Shown piece by piece: positions 10,157-20,924 of a stretch of 64,000 bases of DNA. Position numbers and translations under genes: made by a program. The notes under the pieces are model-generated. The model worked only from the letters and a program-made list of their open reading frames with translations, made no database searches and was not told the DNA's origin. This stretch comes from Silene conica (lineage: Eukaryota > Streptophyta > Magnoliopsida > Caryophyllales > Caryophyllaceae), in contig CM055311.2 in assembly GCA_029255685.2 (NCBI GenBank), positions 1,846,269-1,910,268 of the forward strand. The letters run 5' to 3'. Each line of letters starts with the position of its first letter. Positions within the stretch are counted from its first letter, which is position 1.

Positions 10157-10495
10157 TACCAAATTTACGGACACATAGTGAGTACAACCACAAAGGAGGT
10201 TTTACAGGATCTATATATATATATAATTATTAGACTTAACAATATAAATGTAAGATTGTAAGACAAGGATTAATAAGGGAAAGCTTATATTATAAGGAGA
10301 TGATATATTTTACAAGAGAGAGTTTTATTGTGAGAGAATACATTTAGACTTAGCTTGGTTATGGCAAGCACCAAGCACCTCTATTTATAGTACAAGCTAG
10401 GTAGAATATTACAAGCATATGCCAATCACATCATTTAATTTACACCATAAACCTAAAGCTTATATTATACACCATTGCTTTATTTAAGCTACTAT
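10157..10495 (-). repeat. Inverted terminal block with primer-site stub
   Basis: Third inverted copy of the viral terminal block. It separates the two minus-strand partial genomes head-to-tail, as in a concatemer. On the minus strand it runs through to TTTGGTA, i.e. 5 bp into the tRNA primer site, then jumps into RT sequence. Its TATA box is listed separately. Confidence 0.88.
10381..10389 (-). promoter_or_regulatory. TATA box, minus orientation
   Basis: CTATTTATA on the plus strand, the same viral promoter in the third inverted block. It would transcribe into the deleted fragment at 9440-10156. Confidence 0.45.
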
Positions 10496-12493
10496 TTAAT
10501 TGTCATTCATGTCTCCCATTATTATTCTTTTCCCCCTGTCTCCAAAAGAGGAAGATGCTTCAACGGGTTCATCATTACTACTTTCGTCGCTACCCGAATC
10601 TATTGCATTCAGATATTCCTTCAGTGTAGGAATAAAATTCTTCACTTTGTAGGCCACACCTTCAACTCTATATATTGGATGATCACGATCGCTTTTTGGC
10701 CACGAGTACTGATCATGAAAGCACAGCAGGTTTCTTCGGACTTCGTGGATGAAATCTTGGGGGTACGTGTCAGGATCGTGCCAATTTGCAGTAACAGGAT
10801 GGAACAGCTTTTTTGCAGCAGATTCTTTTATTCCATTTAAGGCTGCAAGGCTACGCGCCCTTTCTCGGAAATGATTTTCTTCAAAAGGTGAATCATTGTA
10901 TCCTGACCTTATCCATGCTTCAAATCTTTTATGTATCCGGATGCCATCCTTTTCCTGTTCCTGATCAGTTAAGATTTTGAATGTGACAAATAAAGTGTGG
11001 CCTTCTTGCTTCCGAATATTCGTCTGCCACCACGTTGCGTCGTGGAACAACGTCATCCATTTGTACAGAATTTTGTAATGTGGCTTTCTCTTATTCATCA
11101 GACATTTTGCTAGGTATTGCAACACCTGGCTTTTCCCAATTAGGACTCCGGTTGTGTATGACTCAGCAAGGTACCAAAGCAACAGATAAGCTTCTGGTGG
11201 GAACTTTCGGTAATGATTTGGATTCAGGTTGATGGTGGTAAGGAAATGGTACTTTGGGTGGTAAGGTAATCCAAGGAGAGGTCCTTGATCTAGACCATAC
11301 CTGTTTATGTATAACATGAGGACTTTGTGGAGTGTATGGACTCCTCTTGTGTTTAGGACACTTTTGAGGATATCTTCTTGAATGGCTTGCGGCATATGAT
11401 CAATTAATTCCCTAATTTGCTCATCTGTGGTTTTTACTGGATTGACTGTGTATATTACCGGAAAGATCGATGAAATTTCTCGTTGCGTTCTTGAAAGAAA
11501 GTCAGGGAGGAAGTTGTCTTTTCCTTTTATGTGCTTGACATCAAACTTCCACTGCGAGAACCAGCTTGCCCACCTGAGTAACTGAGCTTGAGGAAGAGTT
11601 TTTTGCTTGAACTGTATCATTTTTGGGAAAGAGGACATGTCCATCTCTATCAGGAAATGTTGCCCAATAAGATGGAACTCAAACTTCTCAATGCCTCTTT
11701 TAACCGCAAGGATCTCTTTGTAGGTGGAGTGATAATGTTTTTCACTTTCCTTGAATGCTCCACTCTTGTATCCACATACATGCCTTTCTCCCTTTTCATC
11801 TTCTTCTAAGAGGACTGTTCCCCAGTAACAATCACTTGCATCAGTTTGCAGAATCCTTTTTCCTTTTGAAGGGATTTTTAACGCAGGCAAGGACTTTGCA
11901 ATTTTCTTTAACTCTTTGACTGCTTCAGTGCATTTTTGGTTCCATGGAGGTGCATCTTTCCTTAATTGTGCTGAGAGTGTGGTCCTGTACTTGGCTAAGC
12001 CATGGATGAAATCTGCCATATAATTGACAATACCGAGGAATTGTTGTACTTGCTTGTATGAGAGTTTCTCATCTGGAAATGTTTCCAACTGGGTTGCGAT
12101 GTGAGGTTGAAGATGATACTGCCCTTTAGAAATGTGCATTCCCAAGAAATCTATTTGTGATTCTCCAACAACCATTTTCTTTTCAGAAAGCATTATTCCA
12201 TATTGTTGGACAATGTTATGGAATTTCTCTAGTAACGCGGTGTGGGAATCAATATCAGGGGAAAACAGAAGGATATCATCTATGTAAACCAAGGCATTTT
12301 CTAGAACAGGCTCAAAAATCTTTATCATCGCCTTCTGGAATGGTGATGGAGCAGTTTTTAAACCAAAAGGCATCACCTTCCATTGAAAATGGTGGTCAGG
12401 TATGCAAAAACCTGTTTTTGGCCTTTCTTCAGGTTTAATGCCTAATTGCCAGAATTCAGCTTTAAGATCAAATTTTGAGAAGATTTGGGCTTG
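10496..12493 (-). pseudogene. 5'-truncated viral RT-RNase H-C-terminal copy
   Basis: Open for at least 626 codons on the minus strand (first ATG at 12376, with open frame to the 12493 breakpoint). It is equivalent to forward 6790-8785 and includes YIDD, the RNase H start and the C-terminal domain. It lacks movement protein, coat, protease and the beginning of the RT. Differences from the forward unit are few, for example Leu to Pro shortly after MPFGLKTAPS, Glu to Thr after CYWG, and Gly to Glu in the RT motif FDLKA-G-FWQL. Truncated by the inversion joint at 12485-12493, so not expected to be functional. Confidence 0.88.
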
Positions 12494-12506
12494 TGAGGCA
12501 TTTTAT
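12485..12506 (+). other. Viral inversion breakpoint with 9-bp microhomology
   Basis: Minus-strand viral sequence (equivalent to about 6795 downward) switches to plus-strand sequence equivalent to 6637-6658. The shared bases are TTGGGCTTG (12485-12493). Thirteen more forward viral bases follow, then host-like sequence. Confidence 0.85.
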
Positions 12507-12882
12507 ATTATAGTCAAACACAAGCCATAACGAACTATGAACATGAGGTTAAATAAAAAATCCGTGAATTCCAATAAACTAATTATTGGAAATAATCACA
12601 CGCTCTAGATGCGTAAAGAATTTACAAAGCAAAGTAGCACAAAGCCTCTTTGAATTATTCATCGACAAACAATGAATTAAACAACTACGAGCTATAAAAT
12701 TCTCGCTCCGTTTATAAATCCACAAAGGACAAGAACTAACAGAAGGATGAAGATTGATGTCATTTGGCTCGCAACAAACATGAACCAAAATTAATATTAT
12801 CTCTATACTATTTTCTTGTCGACAGTCAACACTAAGTCAGACGCATTAAACAGTACCACATATTTGTCCTCAATAGTAAGAA
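12507..12882. other. AT-rich flank, no gene
   Basis: Sequence between the viral locus and the Helitron-like region. No coding or repeat structure recognised. Confidence 0.5.
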
Positions 12883-13625
12883 TCTTATCTATATAAAACC
12901 AAAAACATTTAAAGCATTCTCCTTAAGCCACATCATCACATTCATATTTTTAATTTTATTTATTTTAAGTAATGTGGGACCCACAGAAAAAAAAAGTAAT
13001 TAATTGCTAAAAAATCTCTATGTTCAAGTTTTAGACGTAAATCTTTACGTTTATAATTTCTACACGTGAATATTAGTGAATAATAAGAAATAATGAATAA
13101 CTTAGAAAGTAAAAAATTCATCTCAAGTTTTACTAATAAATCACAGTAAATTAAGTCAACTATTAAAAATCCAGTCCAAATTTTTACTACAATTATAACT
13201 TGCAATTACAATAACAATTAAAATAAAGTACAAAAAAATACATCCACTATAATACTAATAAGATAAAATAAAATTTTAAAGAAGAATATAATAATACACA
13301 TTAGCTCTAAAAACGCAAAAAAAAATGTTATAAATTTTATCGAACTATATATTGCATAATTCCGAAAAATGACATGTGATCGATCTAAAAAGTAAAAAGA
13401 AAATCATTTAATTAAGATATATGATGAAAACAACGTCACAATAAAAACATTATCTTAACATAGTTACAAAATGAAGTAAAGTATGGTAGCAGATAACATA
13501 ATAGACCGACGTAAGTTGCGAGCATCATTAATTTGTAACTATGATATAAAATGAAACAAGAATTTGAAAAAAAAACATGCACATTTAACTAACTAAAGGT
13601 ACGAATTTTAACAAAGGAAAATAAT

Positions 13626-13705
13626 TAATTTAAAAAGATGATAAGATGTGTAAACAAAAATTATAGACATGCGTGATGTTTAAAAAGATGATAAGATGTG
13701 TAAAT
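13626..13705. repeat. Short direct repeat
   Basis: TTTAAAAAGATGATAAGATG occurs near 13630 and again near 13679, about 49 bp apart, inside the Helitron-like region. Confidence 0.6.
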
Positions 13706-14672
13706 AAAATTAAATTAATGAGAGGAGCGATTTTGGTGCGGGTAATAAATTTCTATTAACATATAAAAGTTTTGGTTCTTTGACAAAACAATGTTTTAGC
13801 TAATAATTTGTAAATTGTGATATACTAAAATGATTCATCGCAAGTCACAAACAACTTTATTTAAGGTGGGCATCTGTCTTTCAATACCAGTTCTTAATGA
13901 AGAACAACTTGATGTGGGGATTTTCAAACTTATAAGCAAGTGAGGCTTGAAAAGTTTGATTTTCGATAATATATTTTTGTCTAATACAACATCTAAAATA
14001 GTTTAAAGAGTATTTCAATATGTAAATTTTTAAGATTACTTATCTTATCTATATTAATTTCGTGCGTTCACATCATCACATCCATTTTTTTTTTATTTTT
14101 TATTTTTAAATAAATGTCGGATCTATCACAAAAAAATATGGAATTAATTTATGAAAACCAACTTTATTAATAGAATTTTATCGAATAATCAATACAGAAC
14201 TCCAATGAACCATCATCCTCAATTTCATTTATGTTGCATAAATAATACAATCTGAAAATGCAAAATTTTCTCAATAGTTCACATAGTATCAATACTAAAA
14301 AAAAGGGTGGACAAAAAACATTATTAGACAACGAACATAAAATGGTAATAATTGGTAAAACAAATAACGTCGTTATATTATTTTACAAACTTTTAACTCT
14401 AACATTTGACCATCATAAGAGCACATTTTCGAAATATTACTAAATTTGAATAAATTTTTTGAATAAGAAATAGTTTTCAACAAAAAATGAGTAGATCTAA
14501 AAAAATTGTTATCATGTTTTAACACTGAATTCGTGCATTTTTTCACGAATTGCAACTTTTGCACGTTTTTTAAACTATGATCATTATAAAAGAAATAGAT
14601 TATAAGATAGACATGTATTTTGGATTAACATTTTTAAATATTAATCATTATATTGATGTTTTAGAACTATAT

Positions 14673-14702
14673 CCGTGCAATTTTGCACGGGTTAAAACTA
14701 GT
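14673..14702 (+). other. Helitron 3' hairpin and CTAGT end
   Basis: An 8-bp stem with a 2-base loop, 7 bp upstream of CTAGT; the signal at which rolling-circle transposition ends. Confidence 0.65.
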
Positions 14703-17516
14703 AACATTGGTTATTAATAATAATCCAACTTGGAGGCATTAGCGCCAAAAAACACTTTTCTCCCGGATTCATTTTGAGGCATTTACTAAGGATTGAGTGA
14801 TTATAAACCATTAAGAGTTTTGTATATTTCTTAATCCCACAATCGGATGGTAAACAAATCACCATGGAAAAATAAACTTTTGCGTCACTCAATCTCGTGT
14901 TTAAAAAGGCATATCATCATCTTACGTAACAAAATGATGATAGTCCTAAAACACTTTTGCATCAAGACACGCAGTTTTGTACCCTATGTCAAAATGAAAT
15001 TGACCTACATAAGCTCTAATTAAGACATGTCTCAAAACTAACTTAATAGGTCTACATACAAAATAACTCAATTTTGCATGGATGAATCTCTCTATATTTG
15101 AACAAATATTGGTAAAAAAACAGATTTTAATAATCTTACTCATTAATAAGATATGCAACCTCGATCATATAATAGGGACCACAAATTTTCGAAATCATGA
15201 TTATTAATAAGATACTAAATCTTATGATTCTAGTATAATATATAGTTCAAGCCGCTTCACGATGGTGAACAAATCACCAAAACACTTGTTGTCATACACA
15301 AGTATACGGATTAAGGCACAATTCCAAATTAAATCATCAAAATTCTTTCATTTATATTGTTCGTTCGAAAATTTCGCTAAGCTCATAATCATCACAGACG
15401 CCATAAACGAAAACTTTTAATAGTTTAATTTATTTTAAAGATTAAGTGAAAACGAAATTACTTAACCCTTTAAAAACGCTCAACAAATTAGCTATTCACC
15501 CTTATGGACACCGCTAAACATATTAGCATGTATAATAATATCATTTAGATATTATATAATCATTACGCAAAACCAATTTGCATTTCTTTACAATTAACTA
15601 AAAAACTTGATCATTACACATATGATAGTTTTATTAAGTTATTGATACACAACTAATATGTATTCAATTATTTCTCATCTCTCATGTAAAAATTAAATTT
15701 ACACGTTATCATATATCACTAAGATATAAGAGTTTCTCATGTAAAACAAATTTACAGGTACAAGTATATCACAAAGATATACATCATTTATGTAAAACAA
15801 AATCACATAAACTTAATAATCTATATTTCACAAAGATATAAGTCATCTGATAAAACAAATTTAAAAGAACTGTCATATCACAAAAATATAAGTCATCTCG
15901 TAAAACACATTGACAAGAACCGTCATATCTGAAAGATGAGTCCTTTTGTAAAACAAATTTACAATAATTATTATATCACTAAGACATAAGCCTTGTATGT
16001 AAGTTATAACATCTTATGAACAACAAATGTCAATAAGATATTTATTTTTTCCTATGTAATACATAATTACACACTTTTCCCAAAATGAAATAAACGAAAC
16101 GGATTCTTAAATTTCAACTTTATCTTGGAAAACAAAATATACACATAATTATGAGTAGCATATACTAATTTGAACACGATGTCAAATATTAGTATTTCTC
16201 ATACCCATAAATCTGCTAGCCTAAATGCTCAAAACAGGAAATGTCACTGAGACAGCTAAAATTTACACACAAAGTCAAGTTTACGTGACTTGTAAAATAT
16301 CACTTAGACATTCGCCATTTTCACATAAGATAAAATTTATGAAACACATTCATAAAATTTAATTAATATCACGAAAGATATTATTACCCACATAAAACAA
16401 ATTTATATGGTCCAAATAAAATTATATACACGAAGTATGAAACATATTCATAAAATATCGGGTATAGTTAAAATCATATAAAACAAATCTATATGAGACA
16501 TATTCACACACGCTTGTGAATCTAGCTAAACAAATTAGCATTTACTTAACATCACTAAGATATTAAAACATAACATGTAAAATAATAAATTTACAATCTT
16601 ATAATGTGCAACAAATGTCATGAAACACATACAATATGTGCATATCCCAAACTTGTATAATCAAATATAAGCTAAACACTTTAGTATTATATAATGTCAC
16701 TTAGACATTAACAATATTAATAAAATTGAACAAATTAGTATTATATAATGTCACTTAGACATTAACAATCATATGTAAAACAAATTCACATTCTGAAATA
16801 AAGTGCATCGAAATTAAGCTGAACACATTAGCATTATTAATTAGGTGCACATACAAGACGGAAATATACAATAGTAGTAAATGGTAAAATAGACGCATCA
16901 TATTCACATTCCAACATGTTAATGGATTTTAAAAAAAAGGATGCGATAAAAATAACATTGACAATAAGAAAAAGTACACAACTTTCTAATTGAAAAAAAA
17001 ATGTCATGTGTCGTGTTTGTAATAAAATACCATAGACATACACATTACTCCATACTAAAGCAGTAAACACAAAAAAAACATCCTTACTTTTACTGCACAA
17101 AAAAAATATATATATAATCCACCGAAAAACAATTGAAGAACTCATCTCCGTTTTTCATTTTTTCGGGACAAAACCAAGGTCAGAAGACTTCACCCATAAG
17201 CACTTTATATACAACCGTCACCATCAAAACGACGATTCTTTATCTCAGACGCGGAGAGTTAACACTATCTTTATTCAAACTATCGTCGCCGTCACATAGA
17301 TCGGAGATTGACAATTCGATTAATCCGACCCACGCTCTCAAATGCACAAAACGGTGACAATGACTGTGACAAACACGATTGCATTGTCGTTTAATTTAAG
17401 GGCTGTCATTATTAGTGTACATTCAACATATGAATTCTGAAATGTAATTCAACACATGAATCTTTGAGGTAAAAATTCATATCTTAATGAAATCAACATA
17501 TGAATCATGAATATCA
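14703..17516. other. Decayed AT-rich sequence, possible retroelement leader
   Basis: No gene recognised. It contains the short diverged repeats listed at 15680-16820. A minus-strand LTR and primer site lie just past the Copia 1 insertion (33838-34297). Removing Copia 1 would place 17516 next to 33744, so this stretch may be the 5' internal part of that minus-strand element. This is an inference from adjacency. Confidence 0.35.
15680..16820. repeat. Field of diverged tandem repeats
   Basis: Degenerate units of roughly 55-75 bp share two phrases, ATGTAAAACAAATTTACA and ATATCACAAAGATATAAGT, with variants. A cleaner pair, GTATTATATAATGTCACTTA, sits near 16682 and 16738. Old and heavily mutated. 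Confidence 0.6.
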
Positions 17517-17521
17517 GTTTA
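17517..17521. other. Target-site duplication of Copia 1 (left)
   Basis: GTTTA directly before the left LTR; repeated at 33739-33743 directly after the right LTR. Confidence 0.85.
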
Positions 17522-17711
17522 TATTAGGAATATATTATTAGGAATATATTATTCCGATCATATGCTAATGTTATGCTATTGTTACGATATTTACGATATT
17601 CTAGCTATAATTACGGGATTGCATATTCTCCCAAGATAATGTATTGTAACTATATAAGCAGCCCATTGGCTCACATAATAACACACCGATTTCCCTTATA
17701 TCGTCTTAACA
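17522..17711 (+). repeat. Copia 1 5' LTR
   Basis: 190 bp, starting tattagg and ending cttaaca. It lacks the usual TG start, but the boundary is fixed by the TSD and by the match to the right LTR (27824-27948 plus 33673-33738). It contains a small internal duplication of TATTAGGAATATATTAT. Confidence 0.88.
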
Positions 17712-17719
17712 TGGTATCA
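17712..17719 (+). other. Copia 1 primer binding site
   Basis: TGGTATCA directly after the LTR, complementary to the 3' end of initiator tRNA-Met. The match ends early (next bases tgcttc). Confidence 0.75.
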
Positions 17720-17787
17720 TGCTTCTCTTTTTTCTCACCAAAATTAACCTAAATCTCTTTATCACGAAAATCCTTAAGACGGCTGCT

Positions 17788-19293
17788 ATGGCAGGCGATG
17801 AAATTGAGCCGCCAGTCGCATCCCCCAAAATTGATCCCTCGAACCCATACTTTCTCAGATCCCACGACGTTCCGAATGCAAAAATATCAAACGTTATTCT
17901 CCGTCGTGATAATTACGACGACTGGAAAAATTCCATGACAATGTCCCTTAAATCCCGACGCAAGTTTGGCTTCGTCAATGGCACAATACCGAAACCCACT
18001 GACGTTGTCTCTCTTGACAATTGGGAGGTAGTCCACTGTACTTTGGTTCAGTGGATTCGATATACAATCGATCCGTCTCTTTTGGACACTATATCCTACG
18101 GCGAAGATGCGGCTGTACTCTGGTCAGAATTGGCGGCCCAATTCGCCGTCGTCAACGGTTCAAAAATTCATGGTCTCAAGACCCAATTAAATAACTGCAA
18201 ACAAACAAAAGGCATGGATGTATCCACCTACTACAGTAAACTCAAATCTCTATGGGACTCCATTATCGTACATGAACCACCGTTCGCTTGCAAGTGTGGT
18301 AAGTATGAATGTGAAATTGGGCCGTCTGCCATCAAGCGTTTAGATAACAAACGCTTGCATCAGTTCTTTATGGGCCTCGACTCCACCCTTTACGGTAATG
18401 TGCGCTCTCAACAATTTCAACTCGATCCCTTACCCTCTCTTAATCGTGCTTACCATGTCGTGTTGAAAAGGAAAGGCTTCGCGCTGACTTTGTTTCTGAT
18501 GTCTCTGATGTTGTGGCATTTGCCACGCCTGCCGCTCGTTCTAACACCGACTGGCGTGCTTTACGAGACAAGGAACGTGGGGAACGATGCGAAAATTACT
18601 GCTCCTATTGTGACAAACGTGGTCACGACATTACTCACTGTTTTTTTAAAACTCAACGCTTCCTCGACTGGTGGGGCGACAAACCGCGTACGGTGGTCGA
18701 ATATCGCCGTAGCAGGTCAGGATCTGCTCGTGGGAATGGCGTGAGTGGTACCCCAGCCATGAATTCCGGAACTGGAACAGGGACAGGAACAGGGGGTCCT
18801 TCCTCGGCTGTTCACGCAAACGTAGTAACCACGGGTGTCTCTGCTCTCTTTGCTTCCGATCGTCTCAACGGTATGTGCCCTTGGATTCTCGATACAGGTG
18901 CCTCTAATCATGTGACGGGTAATTTGTCTTGTTTGGAGGACCAAAATACGATCACTGACCGACTTGTTGGTCTCCCGAATGGTGCTCAAGTCGTTTCCAC
19001 AATTATGGGATCCGTTTATATTAATGATTTGCTTACCCTTCGTAATGTGCTTTATGTTCCAAGTTTAACTTGTAATCTCATTTCTATCTCCCAGTTAGCT
19101 ATCGACAATGACTATTCTATCGAATTTGCCAAACACTCATGTTTTATTCAGGACCGTTCCTTGAAGACGATGGTTGGAGCCGGTGAGCTACGACATGGTT
19201 TATATTGGATTTGTGCGGGAAAGCGACCTTCGACGGTGAACAGTGTGACCGAGACAGAAAGCTTGGATTTATGGCATCGGATCCTTGGACACC
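17788..19293 (+). pseudogene. Copia 1 gag and protease (frameshifted)
   Basis: Start chosen at ATG 17788, a Met-Ala start after the primer site. The N-terminal part reads as Copia gag (NPYFLRSHDVPNA near residue 20, then a UBN2-type domain with LRRDNYDDWKNSM). Near 18460 the frame shifts from frame 1 to frame 3. In the new frame come a CCHC knuckle (CSYCDKRGHDITHC, about 18599-18640), a Gly/Thr linker, the protease motif WILDTGASNHVTG (about 18882-18920) and the start of the pre-integrase domain (LWHRILGH). There the gene is cut by the 19294-24965 insertion; it resumes at 24966. Confidence 0.88.
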
Positions 19294-20883
19294 TGATACC
19301 CGTCGTTGAGGGCGTCAAAGATAAATTTTATAATTTCCTAAACTTAAACTATAGATAGAGTAAGTCAGAGTCGAACGACAAGGAGGTTGGGAGTGGTAAC
19401 TGTTCTAGGTCTTGAGTCTTAGGGCAACAAAAGGGGGTCTATGTTTTTGTTTTGGTCTCAAATAGGTCTAGCAAATAAAACAAGAATAAAATTGAAAATA
19501 AGATGTAAATACGATAGTAAAAGAGATGTTAGGATGAATGGGTCATCATAGCTACGATGACATACGGTCTAGGTCAACATGCATTGAAGTCGTGTAAGGG
19601 GTATAACAAATCCTTTCGGTCTATGTTATCTAATAGCTCCTTTCGGCCTATACTATTAGTCCCTAGGTCTCACATATGATGGTTGTCAACATTATAGGTG
19701 ATTCCTAATGTCTAAGTCACATACCCTTCGGTCTTAGTAACTTAGCTGTCTTAAAACGTTAACTAATGTCCTTCCCTTATCTTTCGATCCCCGGGTTGGT
19801 CATTATTAAGTATCTAACAAGTCCCCTTTCGGTCTCATTGTAAGATATTGCAATTAACGAATAAAAACAGGTCTGGTCATACACGAAGTCGGTCGACCGA
19901 CCAGCTATCCCGGTCGTTCGACTAACCACCTCAGTCGACCGACTAGAGAAGCAAGTCGGTCGACCAAGGTCTGCTACGGGTAGCCCTAAACTACGCCATC
20001 TACGCTATAAATTGCCTACATCCTAACATGTGAGGTTTAGCTACGCATAATACTAATAAAAATAGTAACTTCGACAATAACAACAGTAAACATTATGAAT
20101 AAAACAATAATAATCATGCAATTAACAATAACGAGGTTTTGGGATTCTAAATATCAGGTATAAAACTAACAAAATAAGAACAAACTGAATTGAGAAAGTA
20201 AATTACCGTAACAAAGGGATTCGAAGAACTGAAAGATTAGAACTTTATTGCAAATTGCGTGGAACTAATTGTTGCAAAGTAAACTAATGAAGAAATTTAT
20301 TGGAAACTAAACTAAAGAGATTTTTAAGTAGAACTAGATTAGGGCTAATGATAGATAAAAACTTGATGATCAGTACAATGGGGTAATTAGGCTTTTATAA
20401 TGATCTTCTAATTTTCTACTTAAACCTAATCACGTTCATGTGGGCTTTGCCTTGTTTCTGATTTTTCCAAAGGCTTCTTGGTCGACCAACCGTTAATGCT
20501 GGTCGGTCGACCAACTATCGGGTTTCCAATGCTCCTGATTTCGGAATTAAAACTTCTGAAAGTTGCTTGACAGGTACCTTGGTCGACCGACCAGTAGGCT
20601 CGGTCGGTCGACCGAAACACCTGTTGTGTCAGCTTCCAAGTCTTCTAAAATCAGTCTTTCGGGTCTTGAAAAGCGCACTAAACTACGTTCCTTCGTTCCC
20701 TCAGCCATGCAAATTACTTGAAGACGGGTTTGACTTAAATTTGCCTTATTTCCGCATAAATCTGCAAAATTGCATAAAAATACGAAAGTAGACGAAATAG
20801 AGAAATAATAACCAAAAACGCGTTAATGAGCTCTGAAATGTGGTAAAATGGATGTGAAAACATCATAAAATAGACACACATCA
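19294..20883 (-). repeat. 3' LTR of nested element (long form)
   Basis: 1590 bp; plus-strand ends TGATACCC...ACACATCA. It contains GGTCGACC-type palindromes at 19889-19960, 20480-20515 and 20580-20620. It keeps sequence that is lost from the other LTR. Confidence 0.85.
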
Positions 20884-20924
20884 AATTTCACAAACCAAGC
20901 TCTTGCTTGTCCTCAAGCAAGAAG
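20884..20924 (-). other. Pre-LTR region with polypurine tract
   Basis: On the minus strand this reads CTTGAGGACAAGCAAGAGC then ggtttgtgaaatt, followed by TGATG of the LTR. The CTTGAGGACAAGCAA phrase recurs before the 3' LTR of many plant Gypsy-type elements. Confidence 0.6.

Larger units (their letters stand above)
1666..12506. mobile_element. Endogenous pararetrovirus locus (Caulimoviridae), palindromic cluster
   Basis: An integrated plant dsDNA pararetrovirus. Order: inverted terminal block (1666-1929), forward genome unit with a terminal block at both ends (1930-9113), a head-to-head joint, then two head-to-tail partial copies on the minus strand (9112-12493), and a 13-bp forward scrap (12494-12506). 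The circular unit is 6844 bp, measured between equivalent bases of the two forward terminal blocks (2269 and 9113). Copies differ by few bases. No integrase domain and no host target-site duplication are seen, as expected for viral DNA joined to the chromosome by illegitimate recombination. The fused movement protein and polymerase reading frame resembles petuviruses and florendoviruses; I cannot choose between them. Confidence 0.9.
12883..14702 (+). mobile_element. Helitron-like non-autonomous element(s)
   Basis: The 3' end is a good Helitron terminus: hairpin CCGTGCAA/TTGCACGG at 14673-14690, a short spacer, then CTAGT (CTRRT) at 14698-14702. Two candidate 5' ends both begin TCTTATCTATAT after an A (12883 and 14043). 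Each is followed within 60 bp by a CACATCATCACAT-like stretch, so one copy may be nested in or tandem with another (1.82 kb or 0.66 kb). No RepHel protein is coded. The base after CTAGT is A rather than the usual T, which lowers confidence in the exact boundary. Confidence 0.55.

Noticed and set aside
17133-17357. 74-codon frame before Copia 1
   Set aside because: No domain; the slightly higher GC could be an old promoter or UTR, but nothing supports a gene.
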